Shown: positions 34,341 through 45,264 of the stretch, one piece after another
Position numbering within the stretch: the first letter of the stretch is position 1
Layout: every line of letters begins with the position of its first letter
Origin: Rheum nobile
Lineage: Eukaryota; Streptophyta; Magnoliopsida; Caryophyllales; Polygonaceae
NCBI GenBank assembly: GCA_027886185.1
Contig: WOAB01000093.1
Location: forward strand, 3,720,001-3,784,000
Length of the DNA stretch: 64,000 bases
Reading direction: 5' to 3'
Made by a program: the position numbers and the translations under genes
The notes under the pieces: generated by a model
The model's input: only the letters and a program-made list of their open reading frames with translations
The model's database searches: none
Told to the model about the DNA's origin: nothing

Positions 34341-34708
34341 TGAGGAGGTAAAATAACGTTTATTATTATCTTTATTTCTTTTCCTTTTATCATGCTTATA
34401 ATTTCAGCAAGCAAGGTTATGGGCTTTAATGAGGGAAAGCCCACCAAAGTAATAATTAACCTATTAAAGCCCTAATGAGGGGCTCTCTCTTTTTTTTTCA
34501 TACGTACACTACTTTGGCTGCCTCCATGGTTGTTTTTGAGAGCTTCTTACTGGCTTGAGTGTCGGAGGGGCCTTAGGGGAGATCCGGCCCACCCGTTGAC
34601 TGATTTTCTGGTTGCAGATTGAAGAATCCAAGGTCAAATCAAGTTTTTTTTGTGGGAATCCATCGTTTCTCTTTTAATCATCAAATGGTGCAGAATTTTG
34701 CTATCATA
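34341..34708 (+). repeat. 3' LTR of the gag-only element
   Basis: 368 bp, TGAGGAGG to GCTATCATA. The terminal CA has become TA. GTAAG follows. Confidence 0.9.
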
Positions 34709-34713
34709 GTAAG

Positions 34714-35300
34714 GTTATTTGTTTTTCGTCTCGTGAATCTTACAATGTATTACATTTGTAGCTGGTGAATTAAGAAATAGATATCCTTAGATCCGAATAA
34801 TTGTTAAACCTAAAGAATAAGCACATAAATGAGGCTAAGCTATCTAAAGAGCATCAAATTGTTGGGGTTACTTCATATTTGTTCTAGCTATCACACCACC
34901 TATACTGTAGCAATTCAATAAAAGATAAATGTCACGGGTCAAAAATTACTCTTCACGTAGGAAAGGGTACACTTCTCCTGACTAGGCGTACCAAACCAAT
35001 TATTGCACAAACTAAGATATCGTAACTTAATCAATTTTAGAGAAAATCATCATCAAATCAGTATTTAATTCGAGGTTTGATTCATAAGCATAGTCCCTAA
35101 AATAATGGATATGATAAGATTATAGTTAATATATTAAAAAAATATTAACTACTTAAATTACATAATGTACTAAAAATCCAATCATTAACTGATATATATA
35201 GATGTATAACTAATTACATTATTAACGAATTAAATCTTTTAATAACGATAGCTTCAAGAAATATAGCTTCTTAGTAAAATTTCAGACTTCATAACAAATA
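34714..35300. other. AT-rich stretch, no gene
   Basis: No open frame or motif recognised. It could include the 3' end of the LINE remnant that runs leftward from 35,663. Confidence 0.5.
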
Positions 35301-35663
35301 TCTAATTCATTGCGTAAGTTTTATATATAAGGTAACACTAGGCCTTCTAAAAAGAAATAGGCAAACCTCATCACAATATATGATTTTTACAAATTTAATC
35401 AAAGAAAGCTCATGGCTCCTGTTCTTGCAAAAGATAGCCTCTTGAGTTGAATACATTGCTTGAGTTGAGGAATCACTTTCATTAAGCAATCTGATGATAT
35501 CCATCATAGGTAGATGACTGATGTTGTGGGTGGGTAAAAAATGTGCCGCTTGATTTGCTTCCTTATAGTAATGGAAAATTTGACACATTCGAAGTTTCTT
35601 AACAAAGAATGAATGTCTAAAATTATGGTTCTAATTTCCCGTGGTATTTTTCAAATACCATTG
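35300..35663 (-). pseudogene. LINE remnant, RNase H C-terminal part
   Basis: On the minus strand, just beyond the copia insertion, one frame reads IPREIRTIILDIHSLL and, after a frameshift, FHYYKEANQAAHFLPTHN. This is the usual end of the RNase H domain of plant L1-type LINEs (F.(H)..REAN..AD.LA). The upstream half lies at 47,932-48,860. The two are contiguous once the copia element and one CATTG are removed. Confidence 0.75.
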
Positions 35664-36519
35664 TGTAGGATATGTGCGTTAGTATCAAGGGAACTGAGAC
35701 ACTAATGTGTTCAGTTCCTATGGACAGCGGAATAACAATTAAGCATGTTATCAAGAACAATCACTTAAGGTGGAAACCTTTGATAACCAACTAGTTATCT
35801 AGGATAAAAATCACCTCTCTTTCGATGATTTGAAACAGTCTACTTGTATATTAATATGTGATTACAAATTCCGAACTCACACGTTTCAGTCTAACACACT
35901 CAGACTAAACCTAGTTCCCTAGAAATCACAGATTAACACACAATAGACTTACTTCGACTCTTTCGACTCGAACACTTCTTCTTCTTCTTCTTCTTCTTCT
36001 TTTTCTTTTTCTTTCTAATGCACTCTAAATCTCGTGGAAATGCATAACTTAAAACACTCCAGCATCATCACGTATTTATACAATATGTTTGCCAAGGAAA
36101 GATCTCGGATGAGATATTACTTGAACGAACATATCCCATAAATCAGTGATGATATATTTTATCTCTTACCTAAAATAAGATATAAAATATGCTCTCAACC
36201 GAATCCTAATTTACACAATCATATAAAGATACTCTATGTGTAAAACCGCCAAAGATCTTCAGTTGTTGGCTTCCGGATTTGGTGAGAAAATCTTCTTCAA
36301 AGATTTTGTGTATAACGCTGGGAAAGTGCAGAGGCGGTTCCCATCCAGTTCCCTCGATCTTGATCTTCGCTCATAATGGACTCGGTTCCCTTATCTTTTC
36401 AGCTGTATATAAGACACTAGAATAACCAGTTAAGTTCAAGTGTTTGTCATCGTCAAAACAAGAGAAACAGAGGAAGGGAACTTCTTGGGAACTGACGTTC
36501 CAAAAGTTCCATTCCAATA
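35664..36519 (-). repeat. 3' LTR of the copia element
   Basis: 856 bp. On the plus strand it runs TGTAGGATATG to TTCCAATA, where the terminal CA of the other copy has become TA. It has a short CTT run near 35,979-36,000. Confidence 0.92.
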
Positions 36520-36969
36520 ATTTCCCCCTTTTTGATGATGACAAACAGATACCAACATCTAAACATATAACCAATAGGCAAAGTAGGAGACATATTAGGG
36601 AAGCAGAGATACTAAGGAAATTGTTTCAAAGTTCCCCCTTAATTTTTCAGTATGGTACTTAGTTCCTCCTTAGAATAGCACCAGTCCTATTGGTTTCAAG
36701 ATTCCAGAGTCTATTCCCCCTTTTGACATCATCGAAAAGATAGATTAGAGACAGATGGTAACACAGTGGGAAGCATGTTTAAGGCAAATAGCAAGTCACA
36801 ACTGAGCAAGCAAATTTTCATTAATTATAACAAAAGATGCACATGACAGCAAGCAGGCACATGAAAAGCAAACAAACAAGAGTGCGAAAAGACAGTAACC
36901 AACAAAGCAAGGCAGCTGATGTGCAGGGGAAGTCCTAGGGAATCTAAGCCAGGAACAGTCAGGGGAACA
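36520..36969 (-). other. 3' untranslated part of the copia element with repeated purine tracts
   Basis: The minus strand has AAAAAGGGGGAAAT next to the LTR and a second CAAAAGGGGGAA near 36,715-36,726. Both follow a GA(T/C)G-rich stretch (plus strand TTGATGATGACAAACAG and TTTTGACATCATCG). Confidence 0.55.
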
Positions 36970-38457
36970 TCAGGAGGAACGGGGAGGCAGCTTGGCAGTG
37001 AGTTCCCTAACCGCATAAGTGAGTTCCCGGAGAGCAGCACACACATCAGCATTGGCAGTTGGCAGCTCAGATTCCTCAAACTCAGACTGGGCAGCACGCG
37101 TCTTCTTGGGCTTGACCTCCGGCTCCACATCCACAATGAGACTGTTGATATAGGTCATGTACAAAAGGTGATTGTACGGGGTCTCAGAGGGTGAAGCCGG
37201 GTAGCCATTTAGAGAGGAGAGCAATGCCTTGATTATGGTTGGATACGGCAGGGAGTGAGACTGGTGAGAGTGACAGGCCAGCTTCTCGCCAGAAAGCATC
37301 TTGTCCATGAAAACAACTTCTGCAATCTGAGTGACATTCCTCTTTTCATGTCGAGGGATCACATTGTAGATGAGGAACGAATGCAGCAGCTTCATTGGGA
37401 GGGAGAGATGTCTGGTGTAGAGGTCCTTGAGCTTTCTGTCTCCGAAGAGGAATTTGACATATTCTTCCTTTTTGGCAGGCTAGTTCTTCTTTGTGATTTG
37501 GAAGAAGCCATCCCCAGTGGAGACTCCCAGAACAGCGCTAATCATTTCAGCGGTGATGCACAGCAGACGACCGCCAACAACCACGACAATCTCAGACGGA
37601 TCCTCACCATCAGGAACCGGAACAAAAGACATAGAGGAGTAAAAGCTTCGGACAACAGTATCATCAACTCCAGTAGGTTCAGAGAAGAGATAGGTCCAAC
37701 CTTGAATAGTGAGCACAACCCGAAATTGGTCGACATCAGGGAGATCGGAGGACCAAAGCTGAGGGCCCATGAAGAGAGGACCAAGAATGTTGCGTTGGGC
37801 GAAGGATTCTTTGAGAGAAGTCAGAGAGGAGGGCTTCGCCGAGGGCTTAGCACCAGCAGTTCTTGCTGAACGGGTGCGCAGAGCCACAGAGGAGGGCTTA
37901 GCTTTCTTTGAGCGAGGGGCCTTGGTTTCTTTGATGATAGTGGGCTCATCCTCGTCGGAGTCAACTCGAAGTCGCTTGAGCAAAGAGGTGCCAACAGATT
38001 TGGGTTCCTTTGGGGGCACCGATTCGAGAGGGGATATCTCTTCACCCAGAGCAGAGTCGTCAGCGGGAGAGGAGTGCTGTTGGGACTGAGCAGGGCTGAC
38101 ATAGTGAGATTTGCCCTTGGAGGAGGAGGGAGCCAATTTTGAGGGGGTGGCCTGAGGGGAAGTTTCTTTGTGGTCTTGGTGGGAGGGTATGATGGCAGAG
38201 GAGATGATATCGGGGAGGGTTGGGGCCTGTTGTGGGGAAGACGGGGCAATTTCAGTGGGGGCTGATTTTTGTGGTGATGCCGCGGGGTTTGGGAGTGCCG
38301 GCGCCGGAGATGGTGAAGCGACGGCGGAGGTGGAGGCAGGGACGGGGTTTTTCGAGGGCTGAGCGTCAGAGGCCACGGACGCAGTGGATCGTCCATGAGC
38401 CGCAAGAAACTCAAGGTCAGCCTTCGAGATGGTGATGTTGATGGTTTCGTCGGCCAT
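36970..38457 (-). pseudogene. Copia 3' accessory ORF with putative plant-transposon domain
   Basis: One minus-strand frame from the ATG at 38,457 to the stop at 36,970, 496 codons with the terminal stop, with a single in-frame TAG at 37,480-37,482. Residues 1-200 are proline/serine/alanine-rich and probably disordered, with basic patches (RSKKAKP). From about residue 220 a folded part follows: NILGPLFMGPQLW, FVPVPDGEDPSEIVVVVGG and ITAEMISAVLGV. After the stop come LPMKLLHSFLIYNVIPRHEK and YPTIIKALLSSLNGYP. From memory this resembles the family called putative plant transposon protein, often found as an extra ORF in plant transposons. It has none of the hallmarks of an envelope protein such as a signal peptide or membrane span. 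The ORF lies between pol and the 3' LTR on the sense strand. Confidence 0.6.
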
Positions 38458-39271
38458 GGGAGAAGATTTGAGAGGGACGGCTTAAGATCTGTGGAGAAGG
38501 AGAGCAGCAAGAACACAAGCGGTGAGCTTTGAACAGTGCGAACCCTCCTTAAATAGATAATCGAACCTCCGAAATATCTCACTCAGCAACGGCCACAATT
38601 GGAAAATCTTTGCAGAGTCCATAATTAAGAAGATGATGATTTCCCAAATCTTTTCAAATCTTCCACGGATAAGATCACGTCCCATCAGAGAAATATTAAA
38701 CGGCTAGAAGCTGGCAGATGCCATAAATACCTCTGAGTAGAGAGAGGAAGAGAGGACCCGGAGACCGAGGCGGCGGCAGAGAGCGCACACCAAGCACCCA
38801 TTCCAGTTCCCCGTGAGTTCCTTATAAGTACCTGGCTGGGGAGGGCCTTGGATGCATATATGTATAGGGTATTTAAAACATGAAAAGTACACATCCAAGA
38901 GCAGATAAATAGCGGGAGGGCAATATTGACGCCAAACTAGTAAGTTCCCAGTTGTGGACAGATCAGAAAAGGTTCATAGGGAACTACTAGAGAAGCCAGG
39001 TTAGGGACAGCTTATAATCAATCATCCTTTCGGCTTATAATGAGGGTTCAGAGATCCGATTGATTATATATTGTTGAAAGAAAAGCAAGCAAGATGTTCA
39101 CACAACACATGAGAGCGAGAATAATGCACATCTAATATCATAACAATGATCACATGAAGGCAGAGAAGGACAAGTAAAGCATTAAGCACAGTTCCCAACG
39201 AGTTACCAAGTAAAATAATAAATCACATAACTAGTCAGCGCCAGGGAAATAGGCAAGGGAACTCAGAACCG
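38458..39271 (-). other. Spacer between copia pol and accessory ORF
   Basis: About 800 bp without a supported gene. The accessory ORF's message would need its own promoter or splicing across this stretch. No clear site is visible. Confidence 0.45.
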
Positions 39272-41756
39272 CTAAGCTATGGAATTCATTCCAAGAAGGA
39301 GTCTAAAGTACTCATATGGTTCTCGATTAAGGGCTTTTGTGAATATATCAGCAATTTGTTCTTCAGTACGACAATGTTCCATAATAATGATCCCTTTTTC
39401 CACATTATCTCTCAAAAAGTGGTGCCGTATGTCAATATGCTTAGACTTGGAATGAAAGACGGGATTCTTAGATATGCTAATGGCACTAGTATTATCACAA
39501 AGAATTTTGAGAGGGCCATAGGATTTACCAAAGTCCGCGAGTTGTTGTTTGAGCCAGAGGATTTGAGCACAGCAAGCAGCAGCAACAATGTATTCAGACT
39601 CAGTGGTGGAGAGAGAGATGGAGGTTTGCTTCTTAGAGCCCCATGAGACCAGGCAGGGGCCAAGGAACTGAGCCATACCAGAAGTGCTTTTTCTGTTTTG
39701 AAGGAAGCCAGCATAGTCAGCATCGGTGTAGGAGATGAGCTCAAAGTCGCAGTGTTTGGGATACCATAGGCAGAGATTGTCAGTTCCCTTCAGATATCGA
39801 AGAATTCTTTTCACAGCGGCCATGTGCTTGGTGCGAGGATCAGCCTGAAATCGAGCACAAAGACACACGGAGTACATAATATATGGCCGACTAGCGGTAA
39901 GGTAGAGAAGGGAACCTATCATTTGCCTGTATAGGGATTGATCAGCCTTGGGGTCAGAATCTTCCAGCGTGAGCTTGGTTGCTGGGGAAATGGGAGTTGC
40001 AAAGGGTTTGCAAGTGTTCATCTTGAATTTTCTAAGAAGTTCCTTCACATACTTTTGTTGATGGATCTGAGTTCCCTCCGAGAGTTGATTCACTTGAAGA
40101 CCTAGGAAGAAGGTCAGTTCCCCAATCATGCTCATCTCGAATTCACTGCTCATTAAGTTCTTGAACTTTTCTACAAGAAAGAGGTTAGTGGAACCAAAGA
40201 TAATATCATCGACATATACTTGAACAACCAAGATATCATCCTTAACTTCCAGTAAGAAAAGAGTTTTATCAATCAAACCTCTTCTGTATCCATTGGATAA
40301 CAGGAACTGAGCAAGACGATCATACCATGCACGGGGAGCCTGCTTTAGCCCATAGAGAGCTTTGTCGAGAAAGTAGACGAAGTCATGATGATCTCTGTCC
40401 TCAAATCCAGGGGGCTGCTTGACATACACTTCCTCTTGAAGAATGTCGTTGAGGAAAGCAGTTTTGACATCCATTTGGAAGAGCTTAAAACCTTTGTGAG
40501 CAGCATAGGCAATCATTAAGCGAATAGCCTCCATCCTTGCGATAGGAGCAAACGTCTCATCGTAGTTAATTCCCTCTTGTTGATTGTACCCTTGAGCAAC
40601 CAGACGAGCTTTGTTCCTGGTGACGACGCCGGAGTCATCAAGCTTGTTGTGAAAGATCCACTTAGTTCCTATGATGGTTCTGTTTGGAGGACAGGGAACT
40701 AAGCGCCAGACTTTGTTACGATCAAATTGATGTAATTCCTCTTGCATTGCATGAATCCAGTCTGGGTCAGTGAGTGCTTCTTTGTAGTTCTTGGGCTCTA
40801 CAAGAGATAAGAAGGCATTGAAAGCACAAAAGTTATTCAGAGAGGATCTAGTGGACGGACCTGGTTTATGATATGGAGTTATGATTAGATCCACGGGATG
40901 AGATCCTTTGTACTTGTAGTTGGGAACAGGAATTGAGTCATCGGTCACAACAGGATGTGTGACATCAGGAATCTCTACAGCATGATCATCATGGTTCCCT
41001 TCAGCATGGTCATCTGAATTCCCTTCAGCATGGGAACTAGTAGCAGGAGCATCGGAGGAGATGAGTTCCCTAGAATTGGGAGCTTGAACAGGCATTCCGA
41101 TGACTTGGGGACTCTCAGGCGATGGAGAATCATTTTATGGAGCAGGCTTCGGAGAGGCAGGAGAGGATTGCTCTTCAGAATCGGGTGAGTTCTCAATTGA
41201 GTCTCCATACAGGTTGAGAGAGAACTCAGGAGAAGATGAGGGGAAGGATTCATCGGGGTCATCATCAGTAGGAGGAGAACTCGAGGGTACCTGTGGCATG
41301 TTAGAGAAGGCGGATTCATTGAATACAACATGAACACTTTCCTCAATCTTTTGTGTACGAAGGTTGTACACTTTGTAAGCTTTGTTGTTGCTGACATAGC
41401 CAAGGAATATCCCTTCATCGCTTCTGGGATCAAATTTCCCAATTGGATCTTTGCCATTATTGTGCACATAGCATTTGCACCCGAAGACCCGAAGATGGGA
41501 AATGTTGGGAACTCTGCCTTTCAACAGCTCATAGGAGGTCTTCTCAGTCATAGGGCGAAGCATGGCACGATTGAGAATATAGCAAGCGGTGTTGACAGCC
41601 TCAGCCCAAAACCTGTGAGGAAGACCAGCAGATAGGAGCATGGTACGAGACATGTCCTCCAAGGTCCTATTCTTCCTTTCAACAACTCCATTCTGTTGAG
41701 GAGTGCGAGGAGCTGAGAACTTATGTGAGATTCCCTTTTCCCTGCAAAAGGTTAGA
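39272..41756 (-). pseudogene. Copia pol: integrase C-terminal half, reverse transcriptase, RNase H
   Basis: Begins at the solo-LTR junction with the integrase glutamate region (RTPQQNGVVERKNRTLED) and the GKDPIGKFDPRSDEGIFLGY segment. An in-frame TAA at 41,135-41,137 lies in the linker. Then reverse transcriptase: [47 protein letters not shown], and the catalytic YVDDIIFGS. RNase H follows with [22 protein letters not shown] and HIDIRHHF, ending ADIFTKAL near 39,330. The normal C-terminal stop is at 39,272. The RT-RNase H part (41,095-39,272) is uninterrupted. Confidence 0.93.
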
Positions 41757-44321
41757 TGTGATACCCCGTAATTTTGTAAGGTTATTTTGGGAATTATGGA
41801 ATTTTCCCGAGTACCCGTTGTGTACGTCGGATTTAATTCAGGTAGCTTGAGACATTCTGTAATGTGCTCTGTATCTGTAATATTTTTCTCAGTGAAATAA
41901 TATACAGACAAGGTGCCTTAGATTTTAATTGTCGTTCGCGTACGATAATTTTTATCCCGGTTTAATGTCTAGCTCGTTCAAAGCTGAATGGGCGGGAAAA
42001 GGGGGAAACGGCGACCGCCGTTCAGAAACGGCGACCGCCGTGGTTGGGCCCGAGAGGTCAACGTGTCAGCTTCTAGTTGGCCGCGACAGGCCTAGCGACG
42101 GCGACCGCCGCATTTACGGCGACCGCCGCGTGCCCGCCGCAGGCAAAATTACGGCGACCGCCGTGATTGTCCAGTGGGCATTGCCCGCCGGTCGCCGGCG
42201 TCGTTCGAGGCGCGCCGTTGCATCGTTTGCCACGTCTGAGGGTTTGCAGAACACTCCTTGGGGTTTGCCTATAAATAGACGAGCTTGGGCATGGGTTTTG
42301 GGTCATCTACAACCCCGAATCGCTGCCAAATTCGCCTCTCGCCGGAGTTGTGTTTTCATCGGAATTCGAAGGTCTCGCCGGTGTTGCTTTGGTGTGGTTC
42401 CTGAGTGCCTTTGTGAAGCTTTTGGTTAGCCTTGGAGGTTAGAAGCCAAAGCAAGTCGAAGGAGGCCGAACCGCTCGTGTTTTGGGGTGAGTTTTCTCTC
42501 GTTTCAGTCGGCCGTGTTCTTCACGGCGACCGCCGTGATGAATACGGCGACCGCCGCCAAGAACAGCGACCGCCGCCAGTGCCCAGAACGCCTTCGTGGC
42601 TTTGGCTTGGTCGGTTGTCATCGTGGCGTCTTTCCTTTCGTGTTCTTTCGCCGTGTTTAGATTCGTACTGTTTATGTCGGATCTAACTTAGGGTTCCTTT
42701 TATGGGTCGACTCGAAGGTTGTTGTGTTGTCGGAACTATACCGTGTCGAGCCCGGAATCCAGTTGACGTCGTTAGACTATTCTGCGGATTAAGGCAAGTG
42801 GCGGTTCGCTCTTGCTCATTCGTTCCATATTTACATTAATTATCAGTAGTTTATCTGAGTAATTAATTTGGAATGAATATTCTGTTTGTCTGGAAACGGT
42901 TTTGTTAAACTGTTTTGAAAATCATATAATAGGTTGTATATCTGTTAGAACAACGCTATTATCTGTGATCGCCTTTCGGGCCTTTATGTGGATTTATCCA
43001 GTAATTGTTGTTGTGCTATACTGTTTAGTTAGCACTAGTGGCTAGGAACGCTATGTACCTTGAGGGGGTTTAGTTGTTTCTTTATAACTGGTACTTGGTG
43101 GTTCATCCCCAGTACTTTCTCTTTGGTCATGACCATACCCTTTCACAGGGTAGGCACACTTCGCTAGTGCCAAATCTTCCAGGGTTCATCCCTTCGATAT
43201 CTTTTGTGAGGAGATCTGATATCTCTTGTGAGGAGATTCGATATCTCTTGTGAGGAGATCCGATATCTCTTGTGTGGAGATGTAAAAGCTTATAACGTAA
43301 TGCTCGTTTTGGAATTAAATAAGATAAGTGCCCGAGTGCACATGATTAATATACCTTGGGCGAGTAGTGCAGCTAAGCTTTAGTGCAGCTAGGAAAGCTC
43401 GTCTTGACTTTTGATTAGAGTACGTTCTCTTTCCAATCTGGATTCGTGGTAAGCGATGAGGTTGGTCGTGAACCGAAACATCTTAGTCAGTTTTTAAATC
43501 GTTATGTGGTTCTGTAAGATCTAGACTTGAATGTAGTACGTTCTCTTTCCAATCTGGATTCGCTGTAGGCGATGAGGTTGGTCGTGAACCGAAGCATCTC
43601 AGTCAATTTTTAAATCATCGTTGTATGACCCTGTAATCATTCCAGATTTGTCATTTTTCCTTAAAGACTCAATCTCTTGGAGTCTCTTTTCGAGTCGATT
43701 TCTGTGAAGATGAAGTTTTCCAGAATCTTCTCTCATGCATACCTCTTGTTGTTATTCCGTGAAAGTGTCGGGTTATGTATCGTCCCTTCGGTTATTATTC
43801 GAGGGACAATGATAGTAAACGGTTACGATCACTCGAACCATTCTGCTTTTTACCCTTGCTAGTCTATTCAAGTAGACTAACCCATGAACTTTGTTCTCCG
43901 CATGTGGGCTGGTGTCATCCGTTCGATTCGGCACATCAGATAGAGTGAAGATTTGAGGAGACTAGATTGACTATGAAGACGACGGTTGTTTTTGGATGTT
44001 TTAATAATTGCTTTTAATCAGGTTGAGATCCTTGGGCAGGTGATCTCACGATCACAACCCCGTTTGTAAAATCTTTTATTTGTCTTCCGCTGTACTTTGT
44101 TTGAACTCTGTGTTTTGACCTATTCGGGATTGGGTTGTAATCCCGTAACTCTTGTTTCCTCAACAATGTTATGTTTTGGAATTTATTGCTTGATCTTTGT
44201 GTATCAATTGCATTTCATAAATTGTATTTATTTGGTAAAGCCTTGGGTGATCTCGGTAAGGAACACTGGGGTCACTGGCGGTAATACATTTCCAAAAGGG
44301 TTAAGTTTTGGGGGTGTTACA
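41757..44321 (+). mobile_element. Solo LTR of a Tekay-related gypsy element
   Basis: 2,565 bp from TGTGATACCCC to GGTGTTACA, flanked by an exact TTAGA duplication (41,752-41,756 and 44,322-44,326) and with no internal region. It is related along its length to the Tekay LTRs at 7.5 and 16.1 kb (shared AATCTAACTTAGGGTT, GGTTCGCTCTTGCT, ATATCTCTTGTGAGGAGAT) but clearly diverged. TATAAATA is at 42,270-42,277. It carries seven exact copies of CGGCGACCGCCG (42,009-42,163 and 42,524-42,556), four copies of a 22-bp GATATC block (43,195-43,285) and a block of about 120 bp in two copies near 43,405-43,600. It interrupts the copia integrase in the opposite orientation. Confidence 0.92.
42270..42277 (+). 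promoter_or_regulatory. TATA box of the solo LTR
   Basis: TATAAATA in TTTGCCTATAAATAGACG. It sits between the upstream and downstream groups of CGGCGACCGCCG words. If active it would read rightward into the antisense strand of copia gag-pol. Confidence 0.6.
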
Positions 44322-45264
44322 TTAGAAAATTGGCATTTTTGAACTCAGTTCCATGATCGGAACGAATGGCACAAAGATTGTACCCAAGGGAGTTCTCAAG
44401 AGTGGGAACTATAGCTGAGAACCTGTCAAATACTTCATCTTTTGATTTTATAAATATGGTCCAGGTGAAGCGAGAGAAATCATCAACAAGTACAAGAATA
44501 TACATGTTCCCTCCAAAGCTTTGAGTACGCATGGGACCACATAAATCCATATGAACAAGTTCAAGAGGATGAGAGGAGCTGATCTCAGATTTTGACTTAA
44601 AGGAACTACGTACATGTTTCCCCCTTACACAGTCTGAGCAAATGTTGTCTTTATCAATTTGAACAGAGGCAAGTCCTCTCACCAGTTCCTTCTTGTGCAG
44701 CTTATGAATAAGCTGAGTGCTAGCATGGCCAAGTCTTTGATGCCATATTGTCGTTCTATCAGCTATAGAAGACAAGCAAAGATTTTCTTCAGGGATGAAG
44801 CTCGTGTCAACGATATAGACATTGTTGTATCGTTTCCCTTTCAAGAGAGTTTTGTGTGTCTCAGGATTCAGCACGAAGCATTCCTTGGGGGTGAATAAGA
44901 CATGGTTCTCCCCTTGATCACAAAGCTGTGACACACTCATTAGATCAAAACCCAAATTATCAACAAGGTGAACATCACTTACCTGAACTTTGTCAGTTAG
45001 ATCCACGCATCCAACGCCACAAATTGCTCCTTTTCTTTTGTCACCGAAGGAAATTTTTCCTCCGTTGTATTTCTGAAGTGAGTGCAGTTTCTTCCTGTTT
45101 CCAGTCATATGACATGAAGCTCCACTGTCTATGTACCATTTTTCTTCTTTGCTCACTTCAGCCTGCAAAATTAAACATCACTTCTTACGAACCCAGGTCG
45201 GCTTACCGTTCTCGGGGTTGTTAGGAGGAGAGTTCCTAGGCTGATTAGCATGGACAGTTCCCTA
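44322..45264 (-). pseudogene. Copia protease, GAG-pre-integrase and integrase N-terminal half
   Basis: The minus-strand frame continues from gag through two in-frame stops (TAG at 45,262-45,264, TGA at 45,178-45,180). It then reads the protease core WYIDSGASCHMTGN, the zinc-binding pre-integrase motif (WHQRLGHAS...ICSDCVRGK), and integrase with VHMDLCGPM, VLVDDFSRFTW and IRSDHGTEFKN. It is cut by the solo LTR after FKN; the frame resumes at 41,756. The sequence beyond the right TTAGA duplicates a few codons. Confidence 0.9.

Larger units (their letters stand above)
30428..34708 (+). mobile_element. Gag-only LTR retrotransposon (TR-GAG-like, Tat/Ogre-type gypsy)
   Basis: A complete 4,281-bp unit with two 368-369-bp LTRs (TGAGGAGG...CA), an exact GTAAG target duplication (30,423-30,427 and 34,709-34,713), a primer-site-like TTGGCGTCGTCGGTGGG after the 5' LTR, and a purine-rich CGAGGGGCAAAT before the 3' LTR. 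The inside has gag but no protease, RT, RNase H or integrase, so it must be moved by another element's enzymes. The gag type and the tandem repeats before the 3' LTR fit the Tat lineage, where such repeats are known. LTRs differ by about 4 percent by eye. Confidence 0.85.

Noticed and set aside
36970..38457. Envelope gene of an endogenous retrovirus-like copia
   Set aside because: Position fits SIRE-type env-like ORFs, but no signal peptide, transmembrane segment or coiled-coil fusion region is visible; the folded half resembles a transposon-associated domain instead.
38685..38898. Short minus-strand frames just after the copia pol spacer
   Set aside because: No domain, not conserved in composition, within untranslated retrotransposon sequence.
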